Translations under genes and position numbers: made by a program | Assembly (NCBI GenBank): GCA_019456305.1 | Contig: VRUD01000011.1 | Span: forward strand, 1-64,000 | Direction: 5' to 3' | Length of the DNA: 64,000 bases | Origin: Cytophagales bacterium | GTDB taxonomy: Bacteria > Bacteroidota > Bacteroidia > Cytophagales > VRUD01 | Notes under the pieces: generated by a model | The model's input: only the letters and a program-made list of their open reading frames with translations | What the model was told of the DNA's origin: nothing | Database searches by the model: none | Shown: positions 38,131 to 46,711 of the stretch, in pieces | How positions within the stretch are numbered: position 1 is the first letter of the stretch | Layout: each line of letters opens with the position of its first letter

Positions 38131-38522
38131 TACACATAACACAATACTTCTCCCCCAATCTTCAGTTTTCTTGCTTCTTTATCACTGATAACACCTTTGG
38201 AAGTAGAAAGAATAGCAATACCAAGGCCATTGAGCACCCGGGGTAATTTGTCAGCATTTGTATATTTTCTCAAGCCGGGCTTACTGATCCGCTTAAGGCT
38301 GGCAATTGCCGGCAATTTTGTCAATGGATCGTATTTTAAAGCTATTTTTATACTACCCTGCGGAGGGGCATTTTCAAATTTAAAGTTTTGGATATACCCT
38401 TTATCATGCAATACTTTTGTCATCTCCTTCTTCAAATTTGAAGCGGGGATTTCAACAATCCTGTGATTAACCTTGATGGCATTACGGATTCTGGTTAAAT
38501 AATCTGCTATTGGATCAGTCAT
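38127..38522 (-). CDS. rpsH: 30S ribosomal protein S8
   Basis: [20 protein letters not shown] is the family start, and [20 protein letters not shown] and GGEVLCYVY its end. 131 residues. In many bacteria S8 is the translational repressor of the spc operon. Its start follows the shared leader sequence at 38530. Confidence 0.96.
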   Translation of the reverse strand: MTDPIADYLTRIRNAIKVNHRIVEIPASNLKKEMTKVLHDKGYIQNFKFENAPPQGSIKIALKYDPLTKLPAIASLKRISKPGLRKYTNADKLPRVLNGLGIAILSTSKGVISDKEARKLKIGGEVLCYVY

Positions 38523-38529
38523 GGTTTAT

Positions 38530-38571
38530 AGTATCGGAATTTCAATGTTTAAATGAAATTTGTATTCAAAT
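38530..38571 (-). repeat. Shared leader sequence before rpsH
   Basis: On the plus strand GTATCGGAATTTCAATGTTT, AAATGAAATTTGTATTCAAATC. The same 30-40 bp stands before rpsK (from 31953), rpsS (from 42888, diverged) and rplJ (from 63543, cut short), each 7-14 bp before the start codon. Confidence 0.65.
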
Positions 38572-38592
38572 CATAAATCACTAAATGAATGT

Positions 38593-38862
38593 TCACCAGC
38601 TTGCTTTAGTAACACCAAGGATCTTACCTTTACTTGCCAGGTCTCTGAAAGCAATACGGGAAATGCCGAATCTTCGTAAATAACCTCTTGGCCTGCCTGT
38701 AAGCTGGCACCTGTTATGTAATCTCACGGCTGAAGAATCACGGGGTAATTTATCAAGCGCTTCCCAATCGCCTTTTTTCTTTAATTCGGCTCTTCTGGCT
38801 GCGTACTTTGCAACCATTTTTTCTCTTTTAATCTGACGTGCTTTTACTGATGTTTTTGCCAT
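38593..38862 (-). CDS. rpsN: 30S ribosomal protein S14
   Basis: An 89-residue, zinc-free S14: [20 protein letters not shown] at the start, [20 protein letters not shown] in the middle and [16 protein letters not shown] at the end. The long form lacking the CxxC pairs is usual for Bacteroidota. It lies between rplE and rpsH. Confidence 0.95.
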   Translation of the reverse strand: MAKTSVKARQIKREKMVAKYAARRAELKKKGDWEALDKLPRDSSAVRLHNRCQLTGRPRGYLRRFGISRIAFRDLASKGKILGVTKASW

Positions 38863-38940
38863 AGTGGTTGATTTGGTAATTTTTAATTAATAATTATACT
38901 TAATTAATTAATATTCGCTTTTTTAGTTTCATGCTCTGAT

Positions 38941-39486
38941 TTACTTCTCAAACGGCATCCCCATTTCTTTCAATAATTCCATACTCGCTTTATCATCATT
39001 GGTAGATGTAACAAAGGTGATATTCATACCTGTAATCCTGTTTACTTTATCAATGCTTATCTCGGGAAATATTATTTGCTCTTTCACACCCAATGTATAG
39101 TTGCCCCTCCCGTCAAATCCTTTGGCAGATATGCCCCTGAAATCTCTGACACGGGGCAGGACAACCGTGACAAGCCTGTCCATAAACTCATACATTTTAT
39201 CACCGCGCAATGTTACCTTGGTACCGATTAGCATGCCATCACGCAGTTTAAAATTTGAGATCGATTTTTTAGCTGCTGTAGGAACCGCTCGTTGTCCGGT
39301 TATTTGAGATAATTCTTCAACTCCGGCATCAATAAGCTTTTTGTCAGCAACAGCAATGCCAATACCTTTATTGATACAGATCTTCTCTATCCTGGGAACC
39401 TGCATGTGGGTTTTATATTGAAACCTCTCTTTCAACGCAGGCACAATTTCTTTATAAAATTTCTCTTTTAACCTTGGGGCGGCCAT
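38941..39486 (-). CDS. rplE: 50S ribosomal protein L5
   Basis: L5 binds 5S rRNA and contacts t[35 protein letters not shown] and [21 protein letters not shown] identify it. The C-terminal part has [15 protein letters not shown]. 181 residues. It lies 21 bp after rplX. Confidence 0.96.
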   Translation of the reverse strand: MAAPRLKEKFYKEIVPALKERFQYKTHMQVPRIEKICINKGIGIAVADKKLIDAGVEELSQITGQRAVPTAAKKSISNFKLRDGMLIGTKVTLRGDKMYEFMDRLVTVVLPRVRDFRGISAKGFDGRGNYTLGVKEQIIFPEISIDKVNRITGMNITFVTSTNDDKASMELLKEMGMPFEK

Positions 39487-39507
39487 TTTTAATTGAATTA
39501 TGTTCTT

Positions 39508-39852
39508 TTATTCTTTAATAAATTCTCCGGTTTGTTTGGAATATCGTTGTAGTTTACCGTCTTTATTGATTTTACGACCTACCCTGGTTGGGTCTCCCGA
39601 GGCAGGGTCAATAAGCATTATGTTACTAATATGAATTGGCATTTCTTTTTTAACAATTTTGCCAACAGGATTATTTTCACTTTTTTTCATATGCGCTGAA
39701 ACCATACTAATTCCTTCAATGATCGCCTGCCTTTGTGCTGGAAACATTTTAAGTACCCTGCCGGTCTTTCCCTTATTATTACCGGCAATGATCTTAACAT
39801 TGTCATCTTTTTTAATATATAACTTAGGTTGTTTATTTTTTTTTCGTTTCAT
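39508..39852 (-). CDS. rplX: 50S ribosomal protein L24
   Basis: A KOW-motif assembly initiator: DDNVKIIAGNNKGKTGRVLK. The rest follows L24 (VSAHMKKSENNPVGKIVKKE, MLIDPASGDPTRVGRKINKDG). 114 residues. The 37-bp spacer to rplN contains a short AGCATAGCGCAGAACGC array piece. Confidence 0.94.
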   Translation of the reverse strand: MKRKKNKQPKLYIKKDDNVKIIAGNNKGKTGRVLKMFPAQRQAIIEGISMVSAHMKKSENNPVGKIVKKEMPIHISNIMLIDPASGDPTRVGRKINKDGKLQRYSKQTGEFIKE

Positions 39853-39888
39853 AATCTAAAAGCATAGCGCAGAACGCATTGCGTTTTT

Positions 39889-40257
39889 TTATAGTACTTC
39901 AGGCGCTAAAGAAATAATTTTCATAAAATTTTTTTCACGTAATTCACGTGCAACAGGGCCAAAAATACGCGTACCTCTTGGCTCATCAGCCTGACCTAAT
40001 AAAACGGCTGCGTTATCATCAAACCTGATATAAGAGCCATCTTTTCTGCGAATCTCTTTTTTAGTTCTTACTACAACAGCTGTTGATATCGTGCCTTTTT
40101 TTAAATCACTGGTTGAAAGAGCAGATTTTACCGTAACAACGATCTTGTCGCCCACAGAAGCATATCTTTTGCGGGTTCCTCCCAAAACACGAATACAGAG
40201 CGCTTCTTTTGCCCCACTATTATCTGCGATTTTTAATCTTGATTCCTGCTGGATCAT
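39889..40257 (-). CDS. rplN: 50S ribosomal protein L14
   Basis: [21 protein letters not shown] is the L14 start; then [33 protein letters not shown] and [18 protein letters not shown]. 122 residues, invariant length for the family. It is separated from rpsQ by an AGTTATTGG array instead of the usual few bases. Confidence 0.97.
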   Translation of the reverse strand: MIQQESRLKIADNSGAKEALCIRVLGGTRKRYASVGDKIVVTVKSALSTSDLKKGTISTAVVVRTKKEIRRKDGSYIRFDDNAAVLLGQADEPRGTRIFGPVARELREKNFMKIISLAPEVL

Positions 40258-40394
40258 TATTTAGTTTCTGGTTTTGAGTTTTTAGTTATAGTTATTTGGT
40301 TTTTGGTTTTAGTTTTTAGTTTACCAGTTAACTGAATAACTAAAACTAACAACAATTCAACTATAACTTTTAACTAACAAACCAATAACTGTTT
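40258..40394. repeat. Inverted pair of AGTTTTTAG/TTGGTTTT arrays between rpsQ and rplN
   Basis: Left: TTTAGTTTCTGGTTTTGAG and TTATAGTTATTTGGTTTTTG. Right: AATAACTAAAACTAACAAC and AACTAACAAACCAATAACTG. The arms meet without a long core. Same family as at 5747 and 15794. Confidence 0.75.
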
Positions 40395-40664
40395 TTATTT
40401 AGCTTTTTCCATTATTTCTACCAATCTCCAACGCTTTCTTTTACTGAGAGGTCTTGTTTCCATGATCTTTACTTTGTCTCCCACAGTACACTGGTTCTTC
40501 TCATCATGAGCCAATAGCTTTGTAGATTTCTTCACAAACTTCCCATACATAGGATGTTTTACCCTCCGTTCTATATGAACAGTAATGGTTTTTTGCATTT
40601 TATTGCTTTTAACAGTGCCTACTCTTTCCTTTCTAAGATTTCTTGTTGGTTTGTCTTTTTCCAT
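40395..40664 (-). CDS. rpsQ: 30S ribosomal protein S17
   Basis: [20 protein letters not shown], then the OB-fold core and [20 protein letters not shown]. 89 residues. Its start overlaps rpmC by 46 bases. The conserved RNLRKERVG begins at residue 8, so at least about 25 bases of overlap are real, and translational coupling to rpmC is likely. Confidence 0.95.
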   Translation of the reverse strand: MEKDKPTRNLRKERVGTVKSNKMQKTITVHIERRVKHPMYGKFVKKSTKLLAHDEKNQCTVGDKVKIMETRPLSKRKRWRLVEIMEKAK

Positions 40665-40852
40665 TTTAGTTGTTTTGTGTTCAATTCGGTCTTAAGTTGT
40701 GCTATCAATCTTTTAGTTACTTTTATTCTCATAGGGTTTTCTATTGGAGTAATAGCATGAGAAAATTTTAGCCTTTGCAACGTATCTTGTTCGGTGATAA
40801 TCTTTTCCTTTAATTCTTCTAACGTTAGCAGCCTTATTTCAGAATTTTTCAT
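40619..40852 (-). CDS. rpmC: 50S ribosomal protein L29
   Basis: A helical hairpin protein near the exit tunnel: [41 protein letters not shown]. 77 residues, about ten longer than usual, because of a charged C-terminus ([19 protein letters not shown]) that overlaps rpsQ. Confidence 0.93.
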   Translation of the reverse strand: MKNSEIRLLTLEELKEKIITEQDTLQRLKFSHAITPIENPMRIKVTKRLIAQLKTELNTKQLKWKKTNQQEILERKE

Positions 40853-40872
40853 CTGTTTATATTTAAAACGTT

Positions 40873-41292
40873 TTATTCAACGTAATCTCTGCGAACCACA
40901 AATTTTGTTCTAACCGGTAATTTTTGTGCAGCAAGGCGCAATGCTTCTTTACCGAGCTGAAGAGTAATCCCATCGATCTCAAATAAGATTCTTCCGGGTT
41001 TCACCACCGCCACCCATGATTCAGGTGCACCTTTACCTTTGCCCATACGCACTTCAGCAGGTTTTTTCGTTAAAGGTTTATCAGGGAATAACCTTATCCA
41101 AACCTGTCCTTCTCTTTTCATTTTCCTTGTCACTGCGATACGGGCAGCTTCAATCTGTCGTGCAGTGATCCAGGCAGGTTCCAATGTTTTTATCCCAAAA
41201 GAACCAAAAGCAATGGTATGCCCTCTTTCCGCCAAGCCTTTTATCCTCCCTTTTTGTTTTTTTCTATACTTTGTTTTTTTTGGTTGTAACAT
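40873..41292 (-). CDS. rplP: 50S ribosomal protein L16
   Basis: [40 protein letters not shown], and [20 protein letters not shown] identify L16, which helps A-site tRNA accommodation. 139 residues. It lies between rpsC and rpmC. Confidence 0.96.
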   Translation of the reverse strand: MLQPKKTKYRKKQKGRIKGLAERGHTIAFGSFGIKTLEPAWITARQIEAARIAVTRKMKREGQVWIRLFPDKPLTKKPAEVRMGKGKGAPESWVAVVKPGRILFEIDGITLQLGKEALRLAAQKLPVRTKFVVRRDYVE

Positions 41293-41327
41293 CTCTCGTT
41301 TGTTAACATGTAACTTTCACAATTCAA

Positions 41328-42056
41328 TTATCTATGCTTTCCTCTTCTTCTTCCACCTCTTTCTCTTTTACCTCTATGGCCCTCTGCTCCTGATGCAAAG
41401 GGAGCACCTTCATTAGATGACAAGTCTCTCTTTCCAAATATCTCTTTCTTATAAATCCAAACTTTAATCCCAATTGTCCCATAAACGGTATGGGCAGGAA
41501 AAACTTCATAATCTATATCAGCCCTTAATGTATGCAGTGGTATTCTTCCTTCTTTATACTCTTCGGTGCGGGCCATCTCAGCACCGCCTAATCTGCCTGA
41601 AACTTTTATCTTGATCCCTTTAGCTCCAACTCTCATTGAAGATGCAATAGCCTGTTTCATCGCTCTTCGGTATGAAATACGAGAAGTTATTTGCTGAGCA
41701 ATAGATTCGCCAACTAATCTGGCATCTAATTCAGGCCGTCTTATTTCAAAGATATTAATATGAATATCCTTTTTTGTCAGACGCTTTAACTCCTCTTTGA
41801 TCTTATCTACTTCTGTACCTCCTTTACCAATTACAACACCCGGACGGGCGGTATTAATTGTTAAAATGACCTTTTTTAAAGACCTTTCAATAATAATTTT
41901 AGAAATAGCGCCCTTAGGCAATCTTGCATAAATATACTGGCGAATCTTCTCATCCTCAATCAATTTCTCGGCAAAATTTTTGCCGCCATACCAAGTAGAT
42001 TCCCAGTCTTTAATAATACCCAATCTATTTCCGATCGGATTAGATTTTTGTCCCAT
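41328..42056 (-). CDS. rpsC: 30S ribosomal protein S3
   Basis: [20 protein letters not shown] is the start, a KH domain with [19 protein letters not shown] follows, and the C-terminal domain has [21 protein letters not shown]. 242 residues, with a Gly/Arg/Lys-rich tail ([17 protein letters not shown]). Its start overlaps the rplV stop (TAATG). Confidence 0.96.
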   Translation of the reverse strand: MGQKSNPIGNRLGIIKDWESTWYGGKNFAEKLIEDEKIRQYIYARLPKGAISKIIIERSLKKVILTINTARPGVVIGKGGTEVDKIKEELKRLTKKDIHINIFEIRRPELDARLVGESIAQQITSRISYRRAMKQAIASSMRVGAKGIKIKVSGRLGGAEMARTEEYKEGRIPLHTLRADIDYEVFPAHTVYGTIGIKVWIYKKEIFGKRDLSSNEGAPFASGAEGHRGKRERGGRRRGKHR

Positions 42057-42466
42057 TATTTCTTATTTTTTTCAATTTTTTCCTTATTATCTTTTTGCCC
42101 GTTATTATCCTTTTTTTTATCCAAAGCCAAACTATCAATTACCAAGGTGACATGGTTAGACCTTTTCCTTATTCTATTCGCTCGCCCGTGAGGTGCAGGT
42201 CTGAATCTTTTCAGCATCCTGCCACTATCTACACTGATTTCTTTTATATAAAGTTCCGCATCTTCTAATTTGATATCACTATTTTTTTGCTGCCAGTTTG
42301 CGATAGCCGAAAGCAAAAGTTTTTCAAGTCTTTCTGTACCCTGTTTTGGCTCAAATTTAAGAATATTCAAAGCCCTGTTGACCTGCTCTCCTCTTATAAG
42401 ATCTGCAACAAACCGCATCTTACGGGGAGATGTAGGAACTTTTCTCAATCTGGCAACGGCTTCCAT
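42056..42466 (-). CDS. rplV: 50S ribosomal protein L22
   Basis: L22 lines the exit tunnel. [35 protein letters not shown] and [12 protein letters not shown]-like [20 protein letters not shown] identify it. 136 residues: a Lys/Asp/Asn-rich tail of about 25 residues ([20 protein letters not shown]) extends the usual protein. Confidence 0.95.
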   Translation of the reverse strand: MEAVARLRKVPTSPRKMRFVADLIRGEQVNRALNILKFEPKQGTERLEKLLLSAIANWQQKNSDIKLEDAELYIKEISVDSGRMLKRFRPAPHGRANRIRKRSNHVTLVIDSLALDKKKDNNGQKDNKEKIEKNKK

Positions 42467-42578
42467 TTTTAATTTTATATTTTAAATTGATAATCCAATA
42501 CCAACTACCACTTTTCCCCGGTTATCATCGGGATTTCTGCTCAACAATCTTCATCATCCCACCCGACAGGGTGACATC

Positions 42579-42875
42579 TTACTTCTTTCTTCCCTCTTTT
42601 CTTACACCCTTATCCTTTTTTGCAGAATGAGCCTTAAAATTTCTGGTAGGTGCAAATTCACCTAGCTTATGACCAACCATATTTTCGGTCACATATATCG
42701 GAATAAATTTATTACCATTATGAATGGCAAACGTATGTCCAACAAAATCAGGTGAGATCATTGATCTCCGTGACCACGTTTTGATCACAGATTTTTTACC
42801 CGACTCTTCTATTTTTTGTATTTTTTTAAGAAGTCTGTAATCAATATAAGGTCCTTTCTTTAAAGAGCGTGCCAT
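42579..42875 (-). CDS. rpsS: 30S ribosomal protein S19
   Basis: [20 protein letters not shown], then [20 protein letters not shown] and [20 protein letters not shown]. 98 residues with a basic tail. It lies after rplB. The 112-bp spacer to rplV shows no gene. Confidence 0.96.
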   Translation of the reverse strand: MARSLKKGPYIDYRLLKKIQKIEESGKKSVIKTWSRRSMISPDFVGHTFAIHNGNKFIPIYVTENMVGHKLGEFAPTRNFKAHSAKKDKGVRKEGRKK

Positions 42876-42887
42876 TTTAATTTAACG

Positions 42888-42982
42888 TATTGGAATTACA
42901 ATGTTTTAAATAAACTGATATTTAAATCTATCCTTTGTACTCTTAATGAACAGTTACTGGGCTCTGGTTACTGGGTTCTGGT
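42888..42982. repeat. CCCAGTAC element, left half only, before rpsS
   Basis: The shared leader in diverged form (TATTGGAATTACAATG), the linking stretch (AAATCTATCCTTTGTACTC) and one arm (TTACTGGGCTCTGGTTACTG). The core and right arm of the complete copies are absent. It fills the rplB-rpsS spacer. Confidence 0.7.
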
Positions 42983-43804
42983 TTATTTTCTTTTCTTAAT
43001 TATAAGCCTGTTGGAATATTTTTTCTTATTCCTGGTTTTAAACCCTTTGGCATATAAACCCGTTCGTGAACGCGGGTGACCGCCAGAGGCTTTACCTTCA
43101 CCCCCACCCATAGGATGGTCAACAGGGTTCATAGCAACTCCCCTGGTACGGGGTCTTCTGCCTAACCATCTGTTTCTCCCTGCTTTTCCCAGGGTAATAT
43201 TCATGTGGTCAGCGTTTGATGCCGACCCAATAGTAGCAAAGCAAGTTATTAAAACCATCCTCATTTCTCCGGAGGGTAGCTTAATAGTTGCATATTTCCC
43301 CTCTCTCGCTAATAATTGTGCATAACTGCCAGCACTCCTGGCTAATGCAGCACCTTTACCAGGTTTTAATTCAATATTGTGAATAATTGTACCTAAAGGT
43401 ATTTCAGACATAGGCAAAGCATTACCCAAATCGGGTGCAATGCCTTTGCCAGACACCACAGTTTGTCCGGTTTTTAATCCCTCCGGAGCAATTATATATC
43501 TTTTTTCACCATCAATATAGTTTAATAATGCTATTCTGGCCGATCTGTTCGGATCATATTCAATAGTATTTACAACAGCTGGAATATCAAATTTATTTCT
43601 TTTAAAATCAATGATCCGGTATCTCCTTTTATGTCCTCCGCCACGGTTTCGTACTGTCATTTTACCGGTATTGTTTCTACCACCACTACTTTTGATAGGA
43701 GCCAACAGAGACTTTTCAGGAATTACAGAGGTGATCGTATCAAATTGCGGTGCAATCCTGAATCTCTGTCCTGGTGTAACCGGTCTTAATTTCTTTGCAG
43801 CCAT
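42983..43804 (-). CDS. rplB: 50S ribosomal protein L2
   Basis: L2 is needed for subunit joining and peptidyl transfer. [29 protein letters not shown]-like [18 protein letters not shown], and the C-terminal [20 protein letters not shown] with its conserved histidine. 273 residues. It lies in the S10 operon between rplW and rpsS. Confidence 0.97.
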   Translation of the reverse strand: MAAKKLRPVTPGQRFRIAPQFDTITSVIPEKSLLAPIKSSGGRNNTGKMTVRNRGGGHKRRYRIIDFKRNKFDIPAVVNTIEYDPNRSARIALLNYIDGEKRYIIAPEGLKTGQTVVSGKGIAPDLGNALPMSEIPLGTIIHNIELKPGKGAALARSAGSYAQLLAREGKYATIKLPSGEMRMVLITCFATIGSASNADHMNITLGKAGRNRWLGRRPRTRGVAMNPVDHPMGGGEGKASGGHPRSRTGLYAKGFKTRNKKKYSNRLIIKKRK

Positions 43805-43839
43805 AACTCGTGCTTAGTTGCATAAATAAAGGTTACATG

Positions 43840-43975
43840 ACTGTCCCTTTTTTATACCTAATAGTTTTACTTAGCATGATTGCATGGTTGCATGGATGCA
43901 TGCATGCATCCATGCAATCATGCAGCCATGCAGTCAATAAAACAGTTAGGTATAAACAAACGGATACTCATTATG
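43840..43975. repeat. GCATGATTGCATGG array forming a long hairpin
   Basis: TGCATGGTTGCATGGATGCA and its inverse run through a central GCATGCATGC. Outer stems (TATACCTAATAG with AGTTAGGTATA) extend the structure. It fills the rplW-rplB spacer. Confidence 0.75.
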
Positions 43976-43995
43976 TTAATTTATGCAATTAAGGA

Positions 43996-44283
43996 TTAAA
44001 TTGTGCTATAAAAATCTATCATCTCACCTTTTGTAAGCATTACATAAGCTTTCTTGTAAGATGGTGTTCTTCCAACAGTATTTATCGTTTTTGTTTGTCT
44101 TGTTTTTTTCTTTCCATGGTGATTGACAGTCCTTACTTTTTCAACCGTAACTCCATACATTTTTTCAACTGCATTCTTGATCTGTATTTTATTAGCATTC
44201 TTATCTACCATAAAGCTGTACGTACCGCTTTCAGTTAATGCAGTAGCTTTTTCAGTAATCATTGGTTTTAGCAGGATATTCAT
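43996..44283 (-). CDS. rplW: 50S ribosomal protein L23
   Basis: L23 is the docking site at the tunnel exit. LLKPMITEKATALTESGTYS and VDKNANKIQIKNAVEKMYG are the family core. 95 residues. It lies after rplD with a TGTTCATGAG array between. Confidence 0.95.
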   Translation of the reverse strand: MNILLKPMITEKATALTESGTYSFMVDKNANKIQIKNAVEKMYGVTVEKVRTVNHHGKKKTRQTKTINTVGRTPSYKKAYVMLTKGEMIDFYSTI

Positions 44284-44284
44284 A

Positions 44285-44345
44285 ATGAAAATGTGTTCAA
44301 GTGTTCATGAGTTCACGTTGATTCCCATGAACACATGAACACCTT
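44285..44345. repeat. GTTCATGA array in the rplD-rplW spacer
   Basis: GTGTTCAAGTGTTCATGAGTT faces CCCATGAACACATGAACACC. A hairpin would form across the whole spacer. Confidence 0.6.
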
Positions 44346-44356
44346 TTTTCGGTTTT

Positions 44357-44983
44357 TTACTTTAATTTTTCTTCAATTTTCTTTAAAGAGCTTTCACTGA
44401 TCAATAAATTGTCTGCATTAAGCAGATCATAAGTATTAAGTTCATTCACTGTAGTTATTTTTGCCTTTTGTAAATTTCTGCCAGAGAGACAAATATTGCC
44501 ATTGTTCTCTGGTAATATTAGTAAGGTTTTTTTATCTGCTAACGATAAGTTGTCAAGAATTTTCATGTACTCTCCTGTTTTTGGCTCATCCATTTTAAAT
44601 TCCTCAATCACAGCTATTGATTTTTCTTTCGCTTTATGTGAAAACACAGACTTTTTTGCCAATCTTACCATTTTTTTATTGAGCTTAAAGCCGTAATCGC
44701 GTGGTTGAGGTCCAAATGCCGTGCCGCCACCCCTGAATATGGGCGATTTGATGCTTCCTGCACGGGCCGTTCCTGTCCCTTTTTGTTTCTTTATCTTTCT
44801 TGTAGAACCTTTAATCTCACTGCGCTGCTTGGTCTTACTATTTCCCTGCCTTTGATTAGCACGGTATAGCCTTACATCTAAATAAACGGCATGATCGTTT
44901 GGCTCAATGTCAAAAACGGACTTGGACAGCGTGACATTTCTGCCTGCTTCTTTTCCTGATATTTTTAAAACCGGCAACTGCAT
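44357..44983 (-). CDS. rplD: 50S ribosomal protein L4
   Basis: L4 lines the exit tunnel and in some bacteria represses the S10 operon. RLYRANQRQGNSKTKQRSEI, GSTRKIKKQKGTGTARAGS and PRDYGFKLNKKMVRLA identify it. ATG 44983 (MQLPVLKISGKEAG) matches the family start; a frame 14 codons longer begins inside the rplC-rplD hairpin and is less likely. 208 residues. Confidence 0.93.
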   Translation of the reverse strand: MQLPVLKISGKEAGRNVTLSKSVFDIEPNDHAVYLDVRLYRANQRQGNSKTKQRSEIKGSTRKIKKQKGTGTARAGSIKSPIFRGGGTAFGPQPRDYGFKLNKKMVRLAKKSVFSHKAKEKSIAVIEEFKMDEPKTGEYMKILDNLSLADKKTLLILPENNGNICLSGRNLQKAKITTVNELNTYDLLNADNLLISESSLKKIEEKLK

Positions 44984-45019
44984 CTTTTTTATATGATTAA
45001 CCTGTGTTTTGTTTTTTAT

Positions 45020-45109
45020 GGGCATCTCTAAAAACTACACCATACATTCCCCTCTATCAAGAGGGGCAAGGGGTGTGTTTTAAAAAATATGTAGTTTTTA
45101 GAGACGCCC
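45020..45109. repeat. Long hairpin filling the rplC-rplD spacer
   Basis: GGGCATCTCTAAAAACTACA (45020-45039) pairs with TGTAGTTTTTAGAGACGCCC (45090-45109), one mismatch in 20. A second hairpin (CCCCTC, GAGGGG) is inside. The stem touches the rplC stop codon. Confidence 0.8.
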
Positions 45110-46057
45110 TTATGTTTTCTCCTCTTTTTGATTTGCATCTTCGTTTTCAGCTTCAACCTCTTTTGATTTCCCCTCTTCTATATTATCATCCATTACTTTT
45201 GATCCTTTAACTTCTTCTTTAGCTTCATCTTTTACTTCCTCTTGAACTTCACCTTTTTCTTCTTCTTTAACTTCTCCTCCCATTTGCTTTGGTTCAGTTT
45301 TACCTTCCTCTTTAACTTCAGACTTTCCACTGGCAACTTCTATTTCGCTTGTTTTTTTCTCTTCTTTTATTTCAATATCTTCCCTTTGTAGAGACGTTGC
45401 ATGCAACGTCTCTACAAAGGAAACTCTTGATTCCTGATCTTTCTCCAGCAATACTATTGAATTTATTGCTCCCGGAATTGCACCACTTATCAATATTACA
45501 TTTTTATCAGGGATTATTTTTAAAACTTTTAGATTTTGAACTTTAACCCTTTCATTACCCATTCTGCCCCCCATACGTGTCCCCTTAAATACCCTTGAAG
45601 GGTCTGATCCGGCACCAATAGACCCGGCATGCCTTTGACGGTTGTGCTGTCCATGCGTCTTGCCACCAGATCCGTGAAAACCATGTCGTTTTACAACGCC
45701 CTGAAAACCCTTTCCCTTTGAAATACCAACCACATCAATAACTTCACCTTCTGAAAAGATCTTGTCAACGGAAAGCACCTCTCCTAACTTTACTTTCTTT
45801 TCAAAACTTTTAAACTCAACCAGTTTCCTTTTGGGCGTAGTTCCAGCTTTTTTGAAATGCCGCAATAAAGGCCTTGTAGTGTTTTTTTCTTTTTTATCTG
45901 CATAGGCAATCTGAACCGCCTGATAACCGTCTGTTTTGTCAGTCTTAACCTGCGTAACAACGCATGGCCCTGCTTCAACCAACGTACAGGGTAAATTTTT
46001 CCCCTCTTCATCAAATATGCTGGTCATTCCTATCTTTTTACCTATTAAGCCTGACAT
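45110..46057 (-). CDS. rplC: 50S ribosomal protein L3 with a 100-residue C-terminal extension
   Basis: The L3 core (about 1-208) has [40 protein letters not shown], and [21 protein letters not shown]. Other Bacteroidota L3 proteins end at about 205. Here a perfect 38-bp palindrome (45383-45420) follows, encoding [11 protein letters not shown], and then about 90 residues of Lys/Glu-rich low-complexity sequence. The extension is probably solvent-exposed and may come from loss of the original stop by repeat insertion. It has its own promoter after the rpsJ terminator. Confidence 0.93.
   Translation of the reverse strand: MSGLIGKKIGMTSIFDEEGKNLPCTLVEAGPCVVTQVKTDKTDGYQAVQIAYADKKEKNTTRPLLRHFKKAGTTPKRKLVEFKSFEKKVKLGEVLSVDKIFSEGEVIDVVGISKGKGFQGVVKRHGFHGSGGKTHGQHNRQRHAGSIGAGSDPSRVFKGTRMGGRMGNERVKVQNLKVLKIIPDKNVILISGAIPGAINSIVLLEKDQESRVSFVETLHATSLQREDIEIKEEKKTSEIEVASGKSEVKEEGKTEPKQMGGEVKEEEKGEVQEEVKDEAKEEVKGSKVMDDNIEEGKSKEVEAENEDANQKEEKT
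45383..45420. repeat. Perfect 38-bp palindrome inside the rplC reading frame
   Basis: CCTTTGTAGAGACGTTGCA followed by its exact inverse. The outer part GTAGAGACG resembles the GAGACG repeats at 29809, 32818 and 45090. It sits at codons about 213-225, where the normal L3 would end. Confidence 0.9.
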
Positions 46058-46121
46058 GTTTTTTAATTAATAATTAAAAAGGTATTTATTTGTACTTCTT
46101 TATGAGTACTAAAAAAGGCTG

Positions 46122-46152
46122 CAAAGTTAATAAAAATTATATTTAATACAAA
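46122..46152 (-). promoter_or_regulatory. Promoter of the rplC unit (S10 operon)
   Basis: TTTG (46149-46152), 19 bp, TAACTTTG (46122-46129) on the minus strand. It follows the rpsJ terminator and lies 65 bp before the rplC ATG. Confidence 0.65.
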
Positions 46153-46182
46153 CAATCATCCCAAACATAATTTTTTATATAG

Positions 46183-46230
46183 ACAAAAAATGACAAAGAA
46201 CCAATGCTAAATCGTTGGTTCTTTGTCATT
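46183..46230 (-). terminator. Rho-independent terminator after rpsJ
   Basis: A 16-bp stem (AATGACAAAGAACCAA and its inverse) with a 10-base loop, followed on the minus strand by TTTTTTG. It ends the str unit (rpsL-rpsG-fusA-rpsJ). Confidence 0.8.
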
Positions 46231-46271
46231 ACCAATATTTTTTTCAAATTGTTAAACCTTCCTGGCTTTTT

Positions 46272-46577
46272 TTAAACCTTGATCTCCACATCCACCCCGC
46301 TTGGCAGCTCTAATTTCATTAAAGCATCTACGGTTTTGGGGCTGGTAGAGTATATATCCACGATCCTCTTATAGGTACAAAGCTGAAATTGCTCACGGGA
46401 TTTTTTATTAACATGCGGCGATCTTAATACGGTAAATTTTTCCTTTTTAGTAGGTAAAGGAATCGGCCCGCTTACTACAGCGCCCGTGAGTTTTACAGCT
46501 TTGATTATTTTCTCAGAAGATTTATCAACCAGGTTATGGTCGTAAGATACTAATTTGATCCTTATTTTTTGGTCCAT
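46272..46577 (-). CDS. rpsJ: 30S ribosomal protein S10
   Basis: [20 protein letters not shown], then [20 protein letters not shown] and [20 protein letters not shown]. 101 residues. In Bacteroidota it follows fusA; here a terminator separates it from rplC. Confidence 0.97.
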   Translation of the reverse strand: MDQKIRIKLVSYDHNLVDKSSEKIIKAVKLTGAVVSGPIPLPTKKEKFTVLRSPHVNKKSREQFQLCTYKRIVDIYSTSPKTVDALMKLELPSGVDVEIKV

Positions 46578-46590
46578 AATTTATTAGTAA

Positions 46591-46710
46591 TTAGTCATTG
46601 TCATTGTCATTGCCCCCCCTATTCATCGGATGACTCCAACGCACGATCTATCCAGTCATCAGATGATAGCCAACGCTTGTCATAGTCATTGTCATTGTCA
46701 TTGTCTATTG
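46591..46710. repeat. TCATTG arrays in direct orientation with a tandem core
   Basis: TCATTGTCATTGTCATTG occurs on both sides in the same direction. The core has two related words: ATCGGATGACTCCAACG and ATCAGATGATAGCCAACG. It lies in the fusA-rpsJ spacer and overlaps the last codons of fusA (VTQ). Confidence 0.65.
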
Positions 46711-46711
46711 C

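Noticed and set aside
44984-45025. Longer N-terminus for L4
   Set aside because: It would start inside the rplC-rplD hairpin, and the family start matches the ATG at 44983.
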